64,000 nucleotides of DNA from Stenopsyche tienmushanensis (Eukaryota; Arthropoda; Insecta; Trichoptera; Stenopsychidae), in the NCBI GenBank assembly GCA_008973525.1, contig WACJ01000363.1, positions 186,001-250,000 on the forward strand, in the 5' to 3' direction. The position numbers and the translations under genes are program-made. The notes below the pieces were generated by a model that was not told the origin of the DNA, made no database searches, and saw nothing but the letters and a program-made list of their open reading frames with translations. Positions 11,479 through 21,290 of this stretch are shown in pieces; position 1 is the first letter of the stretch; every line of letters starts with the position of its first letter.

Positions 11479-13195
11479 TACAGGCAAATATCATTGAAAC
11501 TTTTTGAATATAATCTAAGCAGAATATAATTTAAATGAATTTTAGAAGATTTATTAGGGAGACTGAACTTGAAACCTCTTTATTATACATCATTTTCAAT
11601 GTCAATTAATGTTGAGATAGGTCAAATTTAATATTCGTTTAATAAATTTGCTTTATTACATGGATCCATATCAAAAACCAACCATTCGCATAGTATACGT
11701 TCTGTATTAATTTATATGATCTTATTATGGAAGAAAAAGGCAATCACCATATGAAACTTATTTTTAGGAATTTGTGATCCTTAAGAAGTTTCCCATTGTA
11801 TTTTATTTATGTTTAAATTAGGATAAGGATTGCTTGAATAGATGTTTTTATTCAAAAAATTATTTAAGGTTCTTGCTTCAATTTTGAGCAACCAATTGAT
11901 AGTGTTAATTAAGGGATTCCTATGTAAGGAATTTTCCAATTAAAACGTTAAACACTTTTCGCTTCCTCTTTTAAATGGGTTGTAATCAGATATAATTGTA
12001 TAGCTTTACATATCACCTGTTCATTTAGTTTGATATGCAAAGTTCATAACCCTTTTGTCGCTTCGCAATATATTATTTAAGGCCCACGTGTATTTCTCTA
12101 TCTCTAACGTTCATATGACAGTACTGTCATAGAAATACAGGTCACAAACGATTACACGAGGCACGTGTAAGGGCTTAATTTCGCGCAAGAATATGTAAAG
12201 ATTCCGTACCATAAGGCGAAGATTTGATGTCATATTTAGTCGGATAAATATTAAGATTGAGGCCTTCGTAATTAAAGCGCCGGCGCTTAATTGAAGCGCA
12301 CCCCGCCGAGGCCAATGATAAAATTGATTTTTTTTAAATATATTTCCACCCCCTGCCCGGTTGACCGGGCGCGTCCAAAGTTTGTAAATACACATTTTTA
12401 CGAGGGCAGAAGGGTTGTTGGTTTTTATTAGCGTCCCCTCGGGCGCGTCGAGTTATTTGATTATTCGAAGTCAACACGTTCGTAATAAAGTCGGCCCATA
12501 TAATGAGGAATGTTTGTTCTTCATTTATAAAACGCTTCCTCGTTTGCATTTCTACTCCCCAACCTTCCCGGGGCCGCTCCAGGGCCGACGATTCTCGGCG
12601 GTGGCTTTTTTTAAGCTCTTTCCGTTTGACGTTGGGAATATTTTCCGGTTGTGTTTGCGATGCAATGGTTTACATTGCAGATTATTACGCGCGCAGAAAT
12701 CCGCTGAAAGCTCACCTTAAACAACCGTTCGCCAAGAGCAAACAGATATAACATATATCATATTGTGGAACAATGTTAAATAAGATTTGTTCTAGAAATT
12801 ATAGAGCCAACTTATGACAAATCCAATACAAGGTGAATACATAATTCTGTTCAACCTACGACAATCAATTCATACGAAAAAATAATCAAGATCTTAGGGT
12901 TACATATAAAAATCAAAGAATTTAAAGTGGAAACATAAACATGGGCCAAATTAAATGCACACCTTTAATGTGGCATCAATTCTCGATTGGAAACATTTTT
13001 ATAAGATACTGATGAGTTGGGGCAAAGTAATCTTTAATCTTGTTTTTGCGTTTCCACAGACTAACGAACCGACATTTCAAAGTCAACTAAAATGACTGCA
13101 TAACCCTATTTAAACTTTATTTAATATTAATATTTCCAGTTGATTGTTTGGATCGGGGTATATCCAGTTTTTCTGAATCCGAAAAAAATAAATAC
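11479..13195. other. intergenic DNA with a GC-richer island at 12.25-12.73 kb
   Basis: The left part is AT-rich with no feature. At 12250-12730 the DNA becomes GC-richer (GGTTGACCGGGCGCG, GGGGCCGCTCCAGGGCCGAC) and is open in several overlapping frames of about 70-100 codons on both strands. That is what composition alone produces. No domain is recognisable. Confidence 0.4.
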
Positions 13196-13199
13196 TGTA

Positions 13200-13600
13200 A
13201 CGATTAACGAAGTCGTTAAGAGCAACGTATCCCGGGATCCTGGATCCCGGACAATTTTAGTTGCTCATGAATCCCGGGATTACGGGTAACTACTAATTAA
13301 CGAGCATAGGCGGCGTATGTTTTTCAAATTTTTATATTTTATATTAACCTTTCCCTACCGGTGATGTATTTACTACACTTCGACTCTAATAATGGGAATA
13401 TCGATATGAAATATAATAGATACGGGATTCAGAATTTTTGTATTCCTCCGTAATATAATAACGAATCACATCAAAATATAATAGTATATTGATATTCATC
13501 TGCAGCGACGGAAATAAATAATTTGTCTGGAAATCGGGAATTTCGCGAGTTTTAGTCCGCGTCTCAGCAGAAAGCAATTTTAACAGTCACATTGATGGTG
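13200..13600 (+). repeat. unclassified dispersed repeat, copy B
   Basis: It aligns with copies at 4640-5165 (inverted) and 41645-42100. Near the left end CCGGGATCCTGGATCCCGG forms a tight palindrome. The segment shared with copy A from there reads outward as ATTTTAGTTGCTCATGAATC. Relative to A and C, it lacks about 45 bp between the CATAGGCGGCG block and the TGTTTTTCAAATT block. The TTAACCTTTCCCTACCGG landmark begins at about 13344. The 63-codon minus-strand frame across it is broken in the other copies and is not a gene. Confidence 0.75.
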
Positions 13601-13837
13601 TTATACGAAAAATGAAATACGATAAATGACGAAACACTTTAATGTTACTTCAGGCATATTTTCAAAATAATATTTGAATTTTTTAGTGTTTTATTTATCT
13701 ATTTTTTAATTTGAATTTTATCTTTTCTTAAATAAATATAATTTTTTCGCCTTCTATTTTTTATACAATATTATTATTCTCTCTTTGGGTTTTCTTCGAT
13801 CGTTGGTGGTCTTTTTAGAATCATAATAGATAGATAG

Positions 13838-14165
13838 AAATGAACGAGTATTGTGTGCTATCAACAGTATTAAGGTTCATTTATTGATATTCTTCAAGCT
13901 TCACTCATGCTGTACGGTCATGAGAGAAAAGTGGATTTTTGTAGATGATTAGTGGTGGACATAATAATTTATTTTGTCATCATTTATATTTAAATTAATT
14001 TACTACACTTACGGACGCAATTTTCGTTTAACGCGCGGGAAGTGGACTGTCGTCAAATAACCTTGGCTGCGGGAAGATGTCCTTCCTGCAAGCTCATAGC
14101 TGTAACATCTCTTTCCGCAAATAAAAACATAATAGTTAAGACGAAAATATTTCCGTCAGAACCCG
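13838..14165 (-). repeat. LTR-like dispersed repeat, copy a
   Basis: On the minus strand it runs from a block AAGGACATCTTCCCGCAGCC with AAGGTTA to GACGACAGTCCACTTCC and ends with AATAAATGAACCTTAATAC and TTGATAGCACACAAT. The same order occurs at 20930-21290. The first block recurs at about 36726 and 53175. The tail recurs at 63380-63440. An AATAAA followed by a conserved tail is what an LTR end would show, but no TG/CA ends, target duplication or internal retroviral genes were found. Confidence 0.55.
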
Positions 14166-16120
14166 CTTACTTCTGACTATCATTTATGCTTTTGTATGAA
14201 CGTCTGAAAATTAAAAATTGCACTATGGTTCATTGAAGATTATGAAGCGTTGGATATCCGAAGCTTTCCGATTAACAATCCGATTTTTTCTTCGGGTCAA
14301 AATTTTGTGTCTCAAATGTGAGCGGAGAACCTTCGGCGTTAAATGTGCTCAAAAAGTGGTCATTAAAATATGTCGCTCAAGCATGCGTGAAATAAGTGGT
14401 GACAGAATGACGTATGGAACTCATTATTTTTTTCTTCGCCGGGTACAAAAACTGTTTTTTTTTTTTGCGCGCGCAAGGCTGCATCGAAGTGCAGCCAAAT
14501 ATGATTTTTGTGGCTGCTGCTGAATTCGGATTTGGAAATAATATTTTCATCGGAATTTTCCCCATATTTCCGACCAAGTTTTATTGTGTTGTAAAACTAC
14601 TCCCGCCATATTGATGAAAGTCCTGCAAGCCGCGGTTTTTCAATTTTTTGCCCTGGTGAATGAAAACACAGCATGATGCATCACGTTTTCGGGAATACGT
14701 CATAACTTCACCTGTGCTTGGGTTTTGATGAAATTCGCAATTTTTCCAGCCAAAATTTTAAGCCATAATTTAATTATGATTCGAAAAAAAAAAACATTTT
14801 TTTTAAGTCTATTCTTGTGTAAATATTTAATATTTGTTGGTTATATAATTAAAACTTAAAAAATTAAAAATCTGAAATAAATTTTGAATAGTCAGTTTGT
14901 ACCGAGACACGGTTCAGGAAACACATATTTTTTGTAACATTAAAATATATGATGGTTCTTAATGAGTTTTTTTTAAATCGATATTCATAAACACAATTGA
15001 ATGCCTTATATCTTATATCTTTCATCTTTAACCCCAATTTAATTTAGCCCAAATATAGATTAGTGGTTAAATCATTTATTACCAGGGCAGAAATCGTAAT
15101 TTTACTAGCATGGTTATAAAGCACTTCACAGTGTATGATAAAGTATAGTTATTTTCAACACCCAAATGCATTAAGCAATATTTGCTTTGCCATAAAAAGT
15201 AACGACCCGCCCATTTATAATCAAAATTGTTACCCCAAATACTTTCCATATGATATATCTCCAAATGTACACAGAGCAAGTAAGGAAATTACTTTTTTTC
15301 TGTTTTAATAGTAACAAATTATTTTAGGTTTACGGTGACATTAAGCTTTATTGCTATTTTACACGGAGTAGTGTGGCCGCGGAACTAACGACAAATATAT
15401 CAAAGAAAAACTCAAATAAATATTATTTTGTCGTGTAATGAATTTTTGTTGTTATCATTTTCTTGCCGGGTAAAAAAAATTCCTTGCCAGATAACGATGG
15501 CAGATACTGTAGTTGTGTTTCGAAAAGAAGTAATATATTGCGTATACCGAATTCAATACACACTTTCTACACGCCTTTGTAATATGTAACAGTATAATCG
15601 CGGCGGCCATCTAAACAAAAGCGCTCTTATTATGGCGCTTTTTACAAAAAGGTCAGCTCTTATTTTTTAATTATTAATGGACCCAAATGAATGTATATGG
15701 TACTATTAATTTCGTATATTTTTTTCTTGCTTTATAATTATGGGATCCAAAATACAGCGCCGTTTTAATCGAAACTTATCGCCGCAAAAAATCTTTTTGT
15801 GATAAAAAATATTGCTTTTATGAGCAATATTATGTCATAAATGTGGAAGGCAACTTATAAACGAATAAGATATTGCTTCTGCGATACAAAAAGTAACGAA
15901 ATATCGGCCATTATATTTAGTTGTTGGGCCTTAATTATTTGTAGAAGAGAGCTTTACAGTTACGGACATCCTGGCCGATATGGCTTGACGATGAAGATAT
16001 TCATTCAAATTAACATTTAAACAAATAAATATATATTATTCTACTAAAATAAATCATTTTTTTATTATGTGTTGGGTTTTTTGTAAGCTCCGTCATTGAA
16101 CTCCATAAATTATTTTTTAT
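14166..16120. other. AT-rich intergenic DNA
   Basis: It contains a T-run followed by GCGCGCGC at about 14456-14476 and several overlapping open frames around 14218-14614 that are shadows of each other's composition. From 14760 to 16120 it is AT-rich without recognisable features. A GTGGCCGCGG patch lies at 15372 and CGCGGCGGCC at 15599. Confidence 0.4.
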
Positions 16121-16121
16121 A

Positions 16122-16555
16122 CAGGGTCTTTCAATAGGTACGCTTGAAATTTGTTAGATTATAGCGGCCATGTTGCCTAAACAACATCTATAAAAGTTAT
16201 TTAATTTTTTTTAATAGTATATGGCAAATCACTATGAAAGGTTATATTGAACAATGTGTGCAAGTTATCAAAAGGTCTTGGATATATGGATACCGACGCC
16301 ATTTGGTTCAAACAAGACGGCGCTACGTGTTACACAGCGCATGTCACGATGGACATTCTGCACGAGAGATTTGAGAGCGTGGTTATTTCGCCCTTAAAGT
16401 TAACATAACGAATGTCCATCAATAAATTCAGCCAGATTTATGCAGACAAAGTCGTTGAAAATTAGACCTCTCAAATATATACCACCAAGCAAATTGGTTG
16501 TAGGAATTTGAATGATTTTATACTTAATGCCATAAAATACGATTTTAAATAAAAG
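16122..16555 (+). mobile_element. Tc1/mariner-superfamily element, CAGGG-ended family, copy 2 (internally deleted)
   Basis: TA at 16120-16121 is followed by CAGGGTCTTTCAATAGGTAC, the same terminus as the relic ending at 11478. After only about 165 bp the sequence enters the middle of a DDE transposase at 16295, so the N-terminal two thirds are deleted. The C-terminal relic then continues to about 16500 with YADKVVEN and a GCRNLNDFI-like end. The 3' inverted terminus is not visible. A reverse transcriptase fragment begins about 60 bp further on. Confidence 0.7.
16295..16408 (+). pseudogene. DDE transposase fragment (second catalytic Asp block)
   Basis: The frame reads DAIWFKQDGATCYTAHVT and continues through MDILHERF to a stop at 16406-16408. 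QDGATCHTA is the hallmark around the second catalytic residue of the DDE_3 transposases of the Tc1/mariner superfamily. The Asp is kept here. The next expected block (WPPRSCDLTPLDYFLWG-type) is absent. A later, frame-shifted remnant near 16420-16500 corresponds to the family's extreme C-terminus. It cannot give an active enzyme. Confidence 0.75.
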
Positions 16556-16611
16556 AAAAAATAAGTAAATGTCGAACATATAACATGTTTTATTTACATT
16601 GATCCAAATAA

Positions 16612-16833
16612 AACGATGAGCATTTTGGTTTTCGCAGGAATAATTCTACAGCTCATCAGTTGACCAAACTGACTGAACACATTACTAGAAACTTGAACAT
16701 GAAGAGAAGTACCGGTATGGTACTACTCGACATCGAAAAGGCATTCGACACTGTCTGGCACCGCGGTCTTATTCATAAAATCATATTCATGAATTTTCCT
16801 ATATATCTTATTAAAATGATCTGTAAGTGTTGA
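16612..16833 (+). pseudogene. non-LTR retrotransposon reverse transcriptase fragment (jockey-like)
   Basis: A 73-codon open stretch reads HFGFRRNNSTAHQL, then LTEHITRNLNMK, then TGMVLLDIEKAFDTVWH and ends at a stop at 16831. These are the region before motif A and motif A itself (LLDIEKAFD, the first catalytic Asp) of LINE reverse transcriptases. The spelling is closest to jockey-type elements from memory. The fragment has no ends, no endonuclease part and no downstream FADD-type motif. It is a dead 5'- and 3'-truncated piece. It lies just downstream of the CAGGG-ended transposon. Confidence 0.85.
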
Positions 16834-17179
16834 ATATAAGTTTGATTTAAATTATACAGCAATACATAAAAAAATATCATATAAAATCATTTGAATTCTA
16901 TTAGGTCGAATCATTTTATACAAGTAACTTTTATACGAGGGTTGTCTGTACATTTAATTACAAAGTATTTATATAACCTCAACTTTTTAATCTATAATAT
17001 TGTGCGTGGAATGAGATAAATTCGAGTTGTAAACATTCGTATGTCTTAAAAATATTAGGATTTAATGTATAATATTTCTGATGAAACGTATGTGATTTTC
17101 ATCTAAATATCTTACAAAATGAAAGCACTTGTACAGCATATGTTGTATACAATAAATATATATTTGATCATATATACAG
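16834..17179. other. AT-rich intergenic DNA
   Basis: No feature is recognised. The stretch is very AT-rich and probably derived from retroelement or transposon decay. Confidence 0.5.
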
Positions 17180-17330
17180 GATGTTTTGCAAATGTCTTAA
17201 AGACTCGAAAAGGGGGAGAATAAAATATAGGCCTTGATTGAAAGAAGAGATATTTTTGCTGTCGTCCAAGAGTCTTGGCATAGGGTATGCTTGAGAAAAA
17301 GGCTCATGATCATTTTAGTCTTGTAGCTAT
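17180..17330 (+). repeat. dispersed repeat, inverted pair with 33645-33770
   Basis: The stretch GTCGTCCAAGAGTCTTGGCA at 17263-17282 and the 20 bp after it are nearly identical to the reverse complement of 33650-33692. Weaker similarity continues leftward through CTTGATTGAAAGA and GTCTTAAAGACTC. No coding content is visible. It may be the end of a transposon, since CAGGATGTTTTGC lies at its left edge. Confidence 0.7.
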
Positions 17331-17508
17331 CTCTTTCTGTTTTAAATCCTGGCTTTGATAATAAGCAAAACACGTGGATTATCCCAACTGAGAAGTTGAA
17401 AAGTTATGACGATTTTAAAGTGAAATTTTGTATAATTTTTCAAAATGTTGAAAAAAAAATATTTTGAGAGCCCTGACTCTTAGGACATATGAGAAACGTA
17501 GTAAAATA

Positions 17509-18114
17509 AACCCCCGACTTTTTTTGTGCGATTTCGAAGTTATGCGATTTTTTTCATTTTTTTAAATTTCATTATAAGTATGTATCGAGATATTTCAGAT
17601 AAAAATCATATTGCATCTGTTATCGCTGAATTACGAACACGTATGACAAAATAAGGTCAAAAAATGCCTTGACTGAATTTTTTTTAAGCAGTCGTCATTT
17701 TGTGTTTTATTTATTTTTTGAGTTAGGGATTATAGTGACATCTTTATTAATTATGAACTATATTGTTGGAAAGAGAAAAACGACATTGACACTGGGTATA
17801 ATATTTTTTCCGAAGAAGAGAGCAATTTTGAGTCATATCGAAAATCGCAACGAAAATTATCAAACAGCGATGATAGTTTGTAATTAAAATAATTAGTATT
17901 TCTCCAGTGGATGTCTAGCATTTGAGATGCCAAATGTCAGACATCTTTAAAATTGTACCTATGTTACAAGACGTCTTATTGTTTTCCAGTTTTTTGTGAG
18001 ATTTAGGATATATTGTATACAGCTGTTTTAAAGTTATGCGGTTTTTAAAATCATAGCTTTTTTTTGTGCGATTTTCCGCGGAACGCACCTACCGCACAAA
18101 AAAAGGTTTAAGTG
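17509..18114 (+). mobile_element. TA-flanked Tc1/pogo-like deletion derivative, copy 1
   Basis: TA flanks it on both sides (17507-17508 and 18115-18116). The right end, read inward, is CACTTAAACCTTTTTTTGTG, and the left end is AACCCCCGACTTTTTTTGTG. Both lead into GCG. Copies lie at 20363-20870 (inverted) and 47438-48000. Common internal marks are GAAGTTATGCG, TATAGTGACATCTTTA, a GGCATTTGAGATGCC-type hairpin, and TTTTCCGCGGAA near the right end. TA duplication and these termini suggest the Tc1/mariner/pogo superfamily. The transposase domain is missing. Confidence 0.7.
17724..17883 (+). pseudogene. conserved reading-frame relic inside the TA-flanked element (copy 1)
   Basis: In one frame it reads GIIVTSLLIMNYIVGKRKT. 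After a shift it reads DIDTGYNIFSEEESNFESY and continues RKSQRKLSNSDDSL before a stop. The copy at 47551-47736 encodes the same peptide in a single frame. Shared peptide spelling despite base changes suggests that the segment was once protein coding. It would be the acidic tail of the parent element's protein. I do not recognise the protein, though acidic tails are usual in pogo/Tigger transposases. Confidence 0.5.
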
Positions 18115-18621
18115 TATATCACCGATTGTTGCTGTTAACTATGACATGCGACGTTGGAATACAAATTATAGTTTGCATTTAGAGTAAATTAAATAAAATC
18201 TAAAGCAAAACTATTTATGTTTCATCTTATTGTTTTATATCAATTTTGAAAAAAATTCTAACAAATCCAAGAGTCATGTTTATTATAATATTTGTTTCAT
18301 TTTTGAAATCTTCTTGATATATATTATTGTTGGCAAAGAGAAAAAAAAATGATTCGTCCCTAATGTCATCTATTTTTGGTTGAAATAAGCAGCATATTTT
18401 CCAGACAGTTTATTCAACCAAAATATGGCATGGAAAAATTCGGTAGACTTGATATATTACCTTTTTAAATTTTGACATGGTTTCGTCTTCATGGGTACAT
18501 TTATTTATTTACAGGCCGTTGTAAAAAATGTTTATAATTATCCCATCGTATACACGGGATACAGTTCGTTCCCTTTTACCGCGTCGAGGCAAAAAATAAA
18601 TGTTTTAATATTAAAATTTTT
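18115..18621. other. AT-rich intergenic DNA
   Basis: No gene is seen. A TTGTTGGCAAAGAG phrase at about 18328 and a GGTTGAAATAAGCAG phrase at about 18376 loosely echo the neighbouring element and 59690-59720. The match is too weak to call a copy. Confidence 0.4.
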
Positions 18622-19065
18622 ATGGAATTATTTTTTTTCATCCAAAGTAATAATCTAACGAATTTGGGAGTGGAAGGCGAGCGACTCGCAACACCTAATT
18701 ACAAAATCTTTTCATTTACATTTTCATCGCACAATTTCCCGCTCGGCCTCCTCCAGGGTACCCACCTTCCAGATCCTCCACCACCTCACCTTCCAGCGAC
18801 CCTCTTTTCACCCTCTCCTTCGTCCTCTGACGGCCATCATCACGTTTCCCCTCAGCTTTCGTCGTTCCGCATCAAGTTCTCAACCGCCATCCCTTATATT
18901 TCTTATATACTCTCTCGCCACCCGCAGCTTCTAATTTCCTTATCCCTTATCGCTGAGATCGGCAACCATCTGCATTTTTTGGCATGTCCAACAGCCCAAA
19001 TCCGCCCTCGTATCCAGACTACCCCTACGGGTTTTCGGCATGATATCATCGCCCCGGCAGCATAA
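18622..19065 (+). other. 147-codon open frame of unknown status
   Basis: This is the longest open frame outside transposon relics, and it sits in DNA distinctly richer in C than its neighbours. The translation is Pro-, Ser- and His-rich (PDPPPPHLPA, SPSPSSSDGHHH) with no recognisable domain, signal peptide or cysteine pattern. The upstream base run is T-rich and the AUG lies in a TATTTTTATGG context. It could be a chance frame in C-rich DNA, an untranslated region, or an unspliced exon. I favour chance. Confidence 0.15.
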
Positions 19066-20195
19066 ATTGCCACACTTAAGAATATTTCCTACGCTTATCG
19101 TATTCATGAACTAGTACAATTCAAACACAACAGTACAAGCTGTTTATACAACCTCGATTCCTTTTATCGAGCCGCTTTAATAATAAATTCTAAAAGGCTT
19201 AATAAATTTGCTTTGAAATATAAATTTTATGGCAGAGCGCTTCATATAAATTCAAAAGATTTTACAAAGCGACTTTTCATTAGTGTATTTCTAGGATTAA
19301 GAATAATGGACGGTGAAGTTTTATAAGTGGCATATTTAAGTCTTATCCCAAGAAGTCTGAATAAAATACATTAACATTCGGAAAAAACACGCAGAAAAAC
19401 CGAGGGTTGTCGACCTGCGCTCAAAAGCGGATTTTTTTTGCCCGTTGGATATTAAAAGAATACAACGCTATGAGAGAAAAATGTAACTTTTAAAATTTTA
19501 GCAATATGTATATTTTTCCCTTGCACAATGCCGGAGAATAATTCTATTTAATGAAAAAGAAAGAAGACGATAAGACCTGGCATTCTTCTATTTTCCTTCG
19601 CTGAATATGCAACGGCCTCGTGATTGATGGTCTTTTTTAATTTTTTGCCGGCGTCAAATGTTTTCTTTTGTGTAACATTTATTAGTTATTTGATTTCGCC
19701 CTCTAAATCGTCGTTCTTTGATGTTACGCGGAACAAGCGAAACGCTCAAAGTGAAAAAAAGTGATTTCCAAACAATATGCCCGACAATGGATCTCACAGT
19801 AAATAAAGAATTTCGCGCAAAGCTCAGTGCTTGAAAGCTTTTCGTATCGATCAAACATTAAAAAAATCACATTACACAACAATTGTGCAATGTACAATTA
19901 AATATACATTTTTTCCCGCTTTCGACTTGCTAAGTCAAATGAATAGGTGCTCGATATTCCGCTGAAGATGATAGTGCAAACTGAGAAGTTGATTCTCGCT
20001 ATTCGATTTTATCGCTAAAGTTGAAGAACTTTTCAAGCTTGCTATGGACGCCAAAGCTACACAAAGTTTTTCAATGAAAAAAATAATATTCGCAAACCAT
20101 ACCCAGTAACTGCATTAAGATAAAAATATAGAACGTTTCAAAAATTCAACAAGTAATGTATACATTATATTGTAAAGCTCATATAAATTCATGGT
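19066..20195. other. AT-rich intergenic DNA
   Basis: No repeat shared with the rest of the window and no recognisable frame. A 66-codon minus-strand frame at 19654-19854 resembles nothing known. Confidence 0.45.
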
Positions 20196-20362
20196 TATGG
20201 TTAATTTGAGCCGTTGATGAGGAATCACGCATATGCTGCGAACGGATTCGACTGATACAGAAAGAATATTCTCGTACGTTGAGTGCGATTTTGGGAAGAT
20301 TGGAAATTTGAGATAGAAATGGGGAGTGTTTTGCGTCTAATTATACATTCGTACATCGAAAT
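20196..20362. repeat. dispersed repeat, second of a pair with 7868-8030
   Basis: It keeps CCGTTGATGAG, AATCACGCATATG, ATTCTCGTACGTTGAGT and CGTACATCGA in the same order as the 7.9-kb copy. Its right edge abuts the truncated end of the TA-flanked element at 20363. Either one inserted beside the other or a deletion joined them. Confidence 0.7.
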
Positions 20363-20870
20363 TGCATGACTTACATAGAAAAATTAAATATGCGTTCCAT
20401 GGATTTAAAAAACCGCATAACTTTAAAACAGCAATATAAAATGTATCTAAAATCGCATAAAAATATTAATAAAAAACAAGAAGGTAATTAAAAAATATTT
20501 TTTTTGGTAAAATTTAAAGGACGTCTTGGATCATTGGTAAAAATTTAAGAATGTTTGAAATCTGGCATCTCAAATGCCAGACATCCACTAGAGAAATACT
20601 AATTATTTTAATCAAACTACCATCGCTGTATGAGTATAGTAAAAATGTCACTATAGTCCTTAACTCAAAAAAAAACACAAAATGACGACTGTTTTAAAAA
20701 AATTCAGTCAAGTCATTTTTTGACCTAATTTTGTCACAGTTTTCATTTTTTTTAAATAGTAAAAAATAAATCTTGAAGAAAAACTAGATGAATTTAAGAA
20801 AAAAAAAGAAAAAATTGCTTTTAAAATGACCGCATAACTTCGAAATCGCACAAAAAGAGGTTTGAGTGTA
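20363..20870 (-). mobile_element. TA-flanked Tc1/pogo-like deletion derivative, copy 2
   Basis: In the opposite orientation to the copies at 17.5 and 47.4 kb. The end at 20870 is complete: reading inward, CACTCAAACCTCTTTTTGTG then CGATTTCGAAG, with TA at 20871-20872. The other end stops at CATGACTTACATAG, about 50 bp short of the expected terminus. The GGCATCTCAAATGCC hairpin is intact at about 20566. The central reading-frame relic is deleted, and ATAGTGACA is joined almost directly to the segment after it. Confidence 0.75.
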
Positions 20871-20929
20871 TTTTGTTACTAAAACTGAAGACACACGTGT
20901 CTATTTTTTATGTTAACGCGTAGAATCGA

Positions 20930-21290
20930 ACGAAAATCGTGTGCTATCGACGGTGTTAGGGTTCATTTATTCATATACAAGATTAACTCACGCAAAAAGT
21001 GAATTTGTGTGGACAATTAGCGGTGGACATACAAATGTACCGTCTATGTTTAACTCAATTTAAAATTAACTTACTAACCAAAAGGTTAACAGTGACATGT
21101 TTCTATCTCTTTTCGGAAACAATTCCAATTTGATGGCGACGCACGGGAAGTGGAGAGTCGTCGAATAACCTTGGCTGCGAGAAGATATCCTTCCTGCGAG
21201 CTCATAGCTGTTAAATCTCTTTCCACAAATAAAAAGATAATAATTAAGATCAAATTGTTTCCATCAGAATTCGACCACTTCCATAATGAA
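20930..21290 (-). repeat. LTR-like dispersed repeat, copy b
   Basis: On the minus strand: AAGGATATCTTCTCGCAGCC, AAGGTTATTCGACGACTC, TCCACTTCCCGTGCGTCGCC, later AATAAATGAACCCTAACACC and GTCGATAGCACACGATTTTC. This matches 13838-14165 in order, with an extra insert near 21075-21130. There are no coding remnants and no target duplication. Confidence 0.55.

Noticed and set aside
13386..13577. 63-codon minus-strand frame in dispersed repeat copy B as the repeat's protein
   Set aside because: The frame is broken in copies A and C.
18622..19065. 147-codon open frame as a possible gene
   Set aside because: It is in C-rich DNA, has a low-complexity Pro/Ser/His translation, no domain, and no splice or promoter evidence. 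Kept only as a low-confidence entry.
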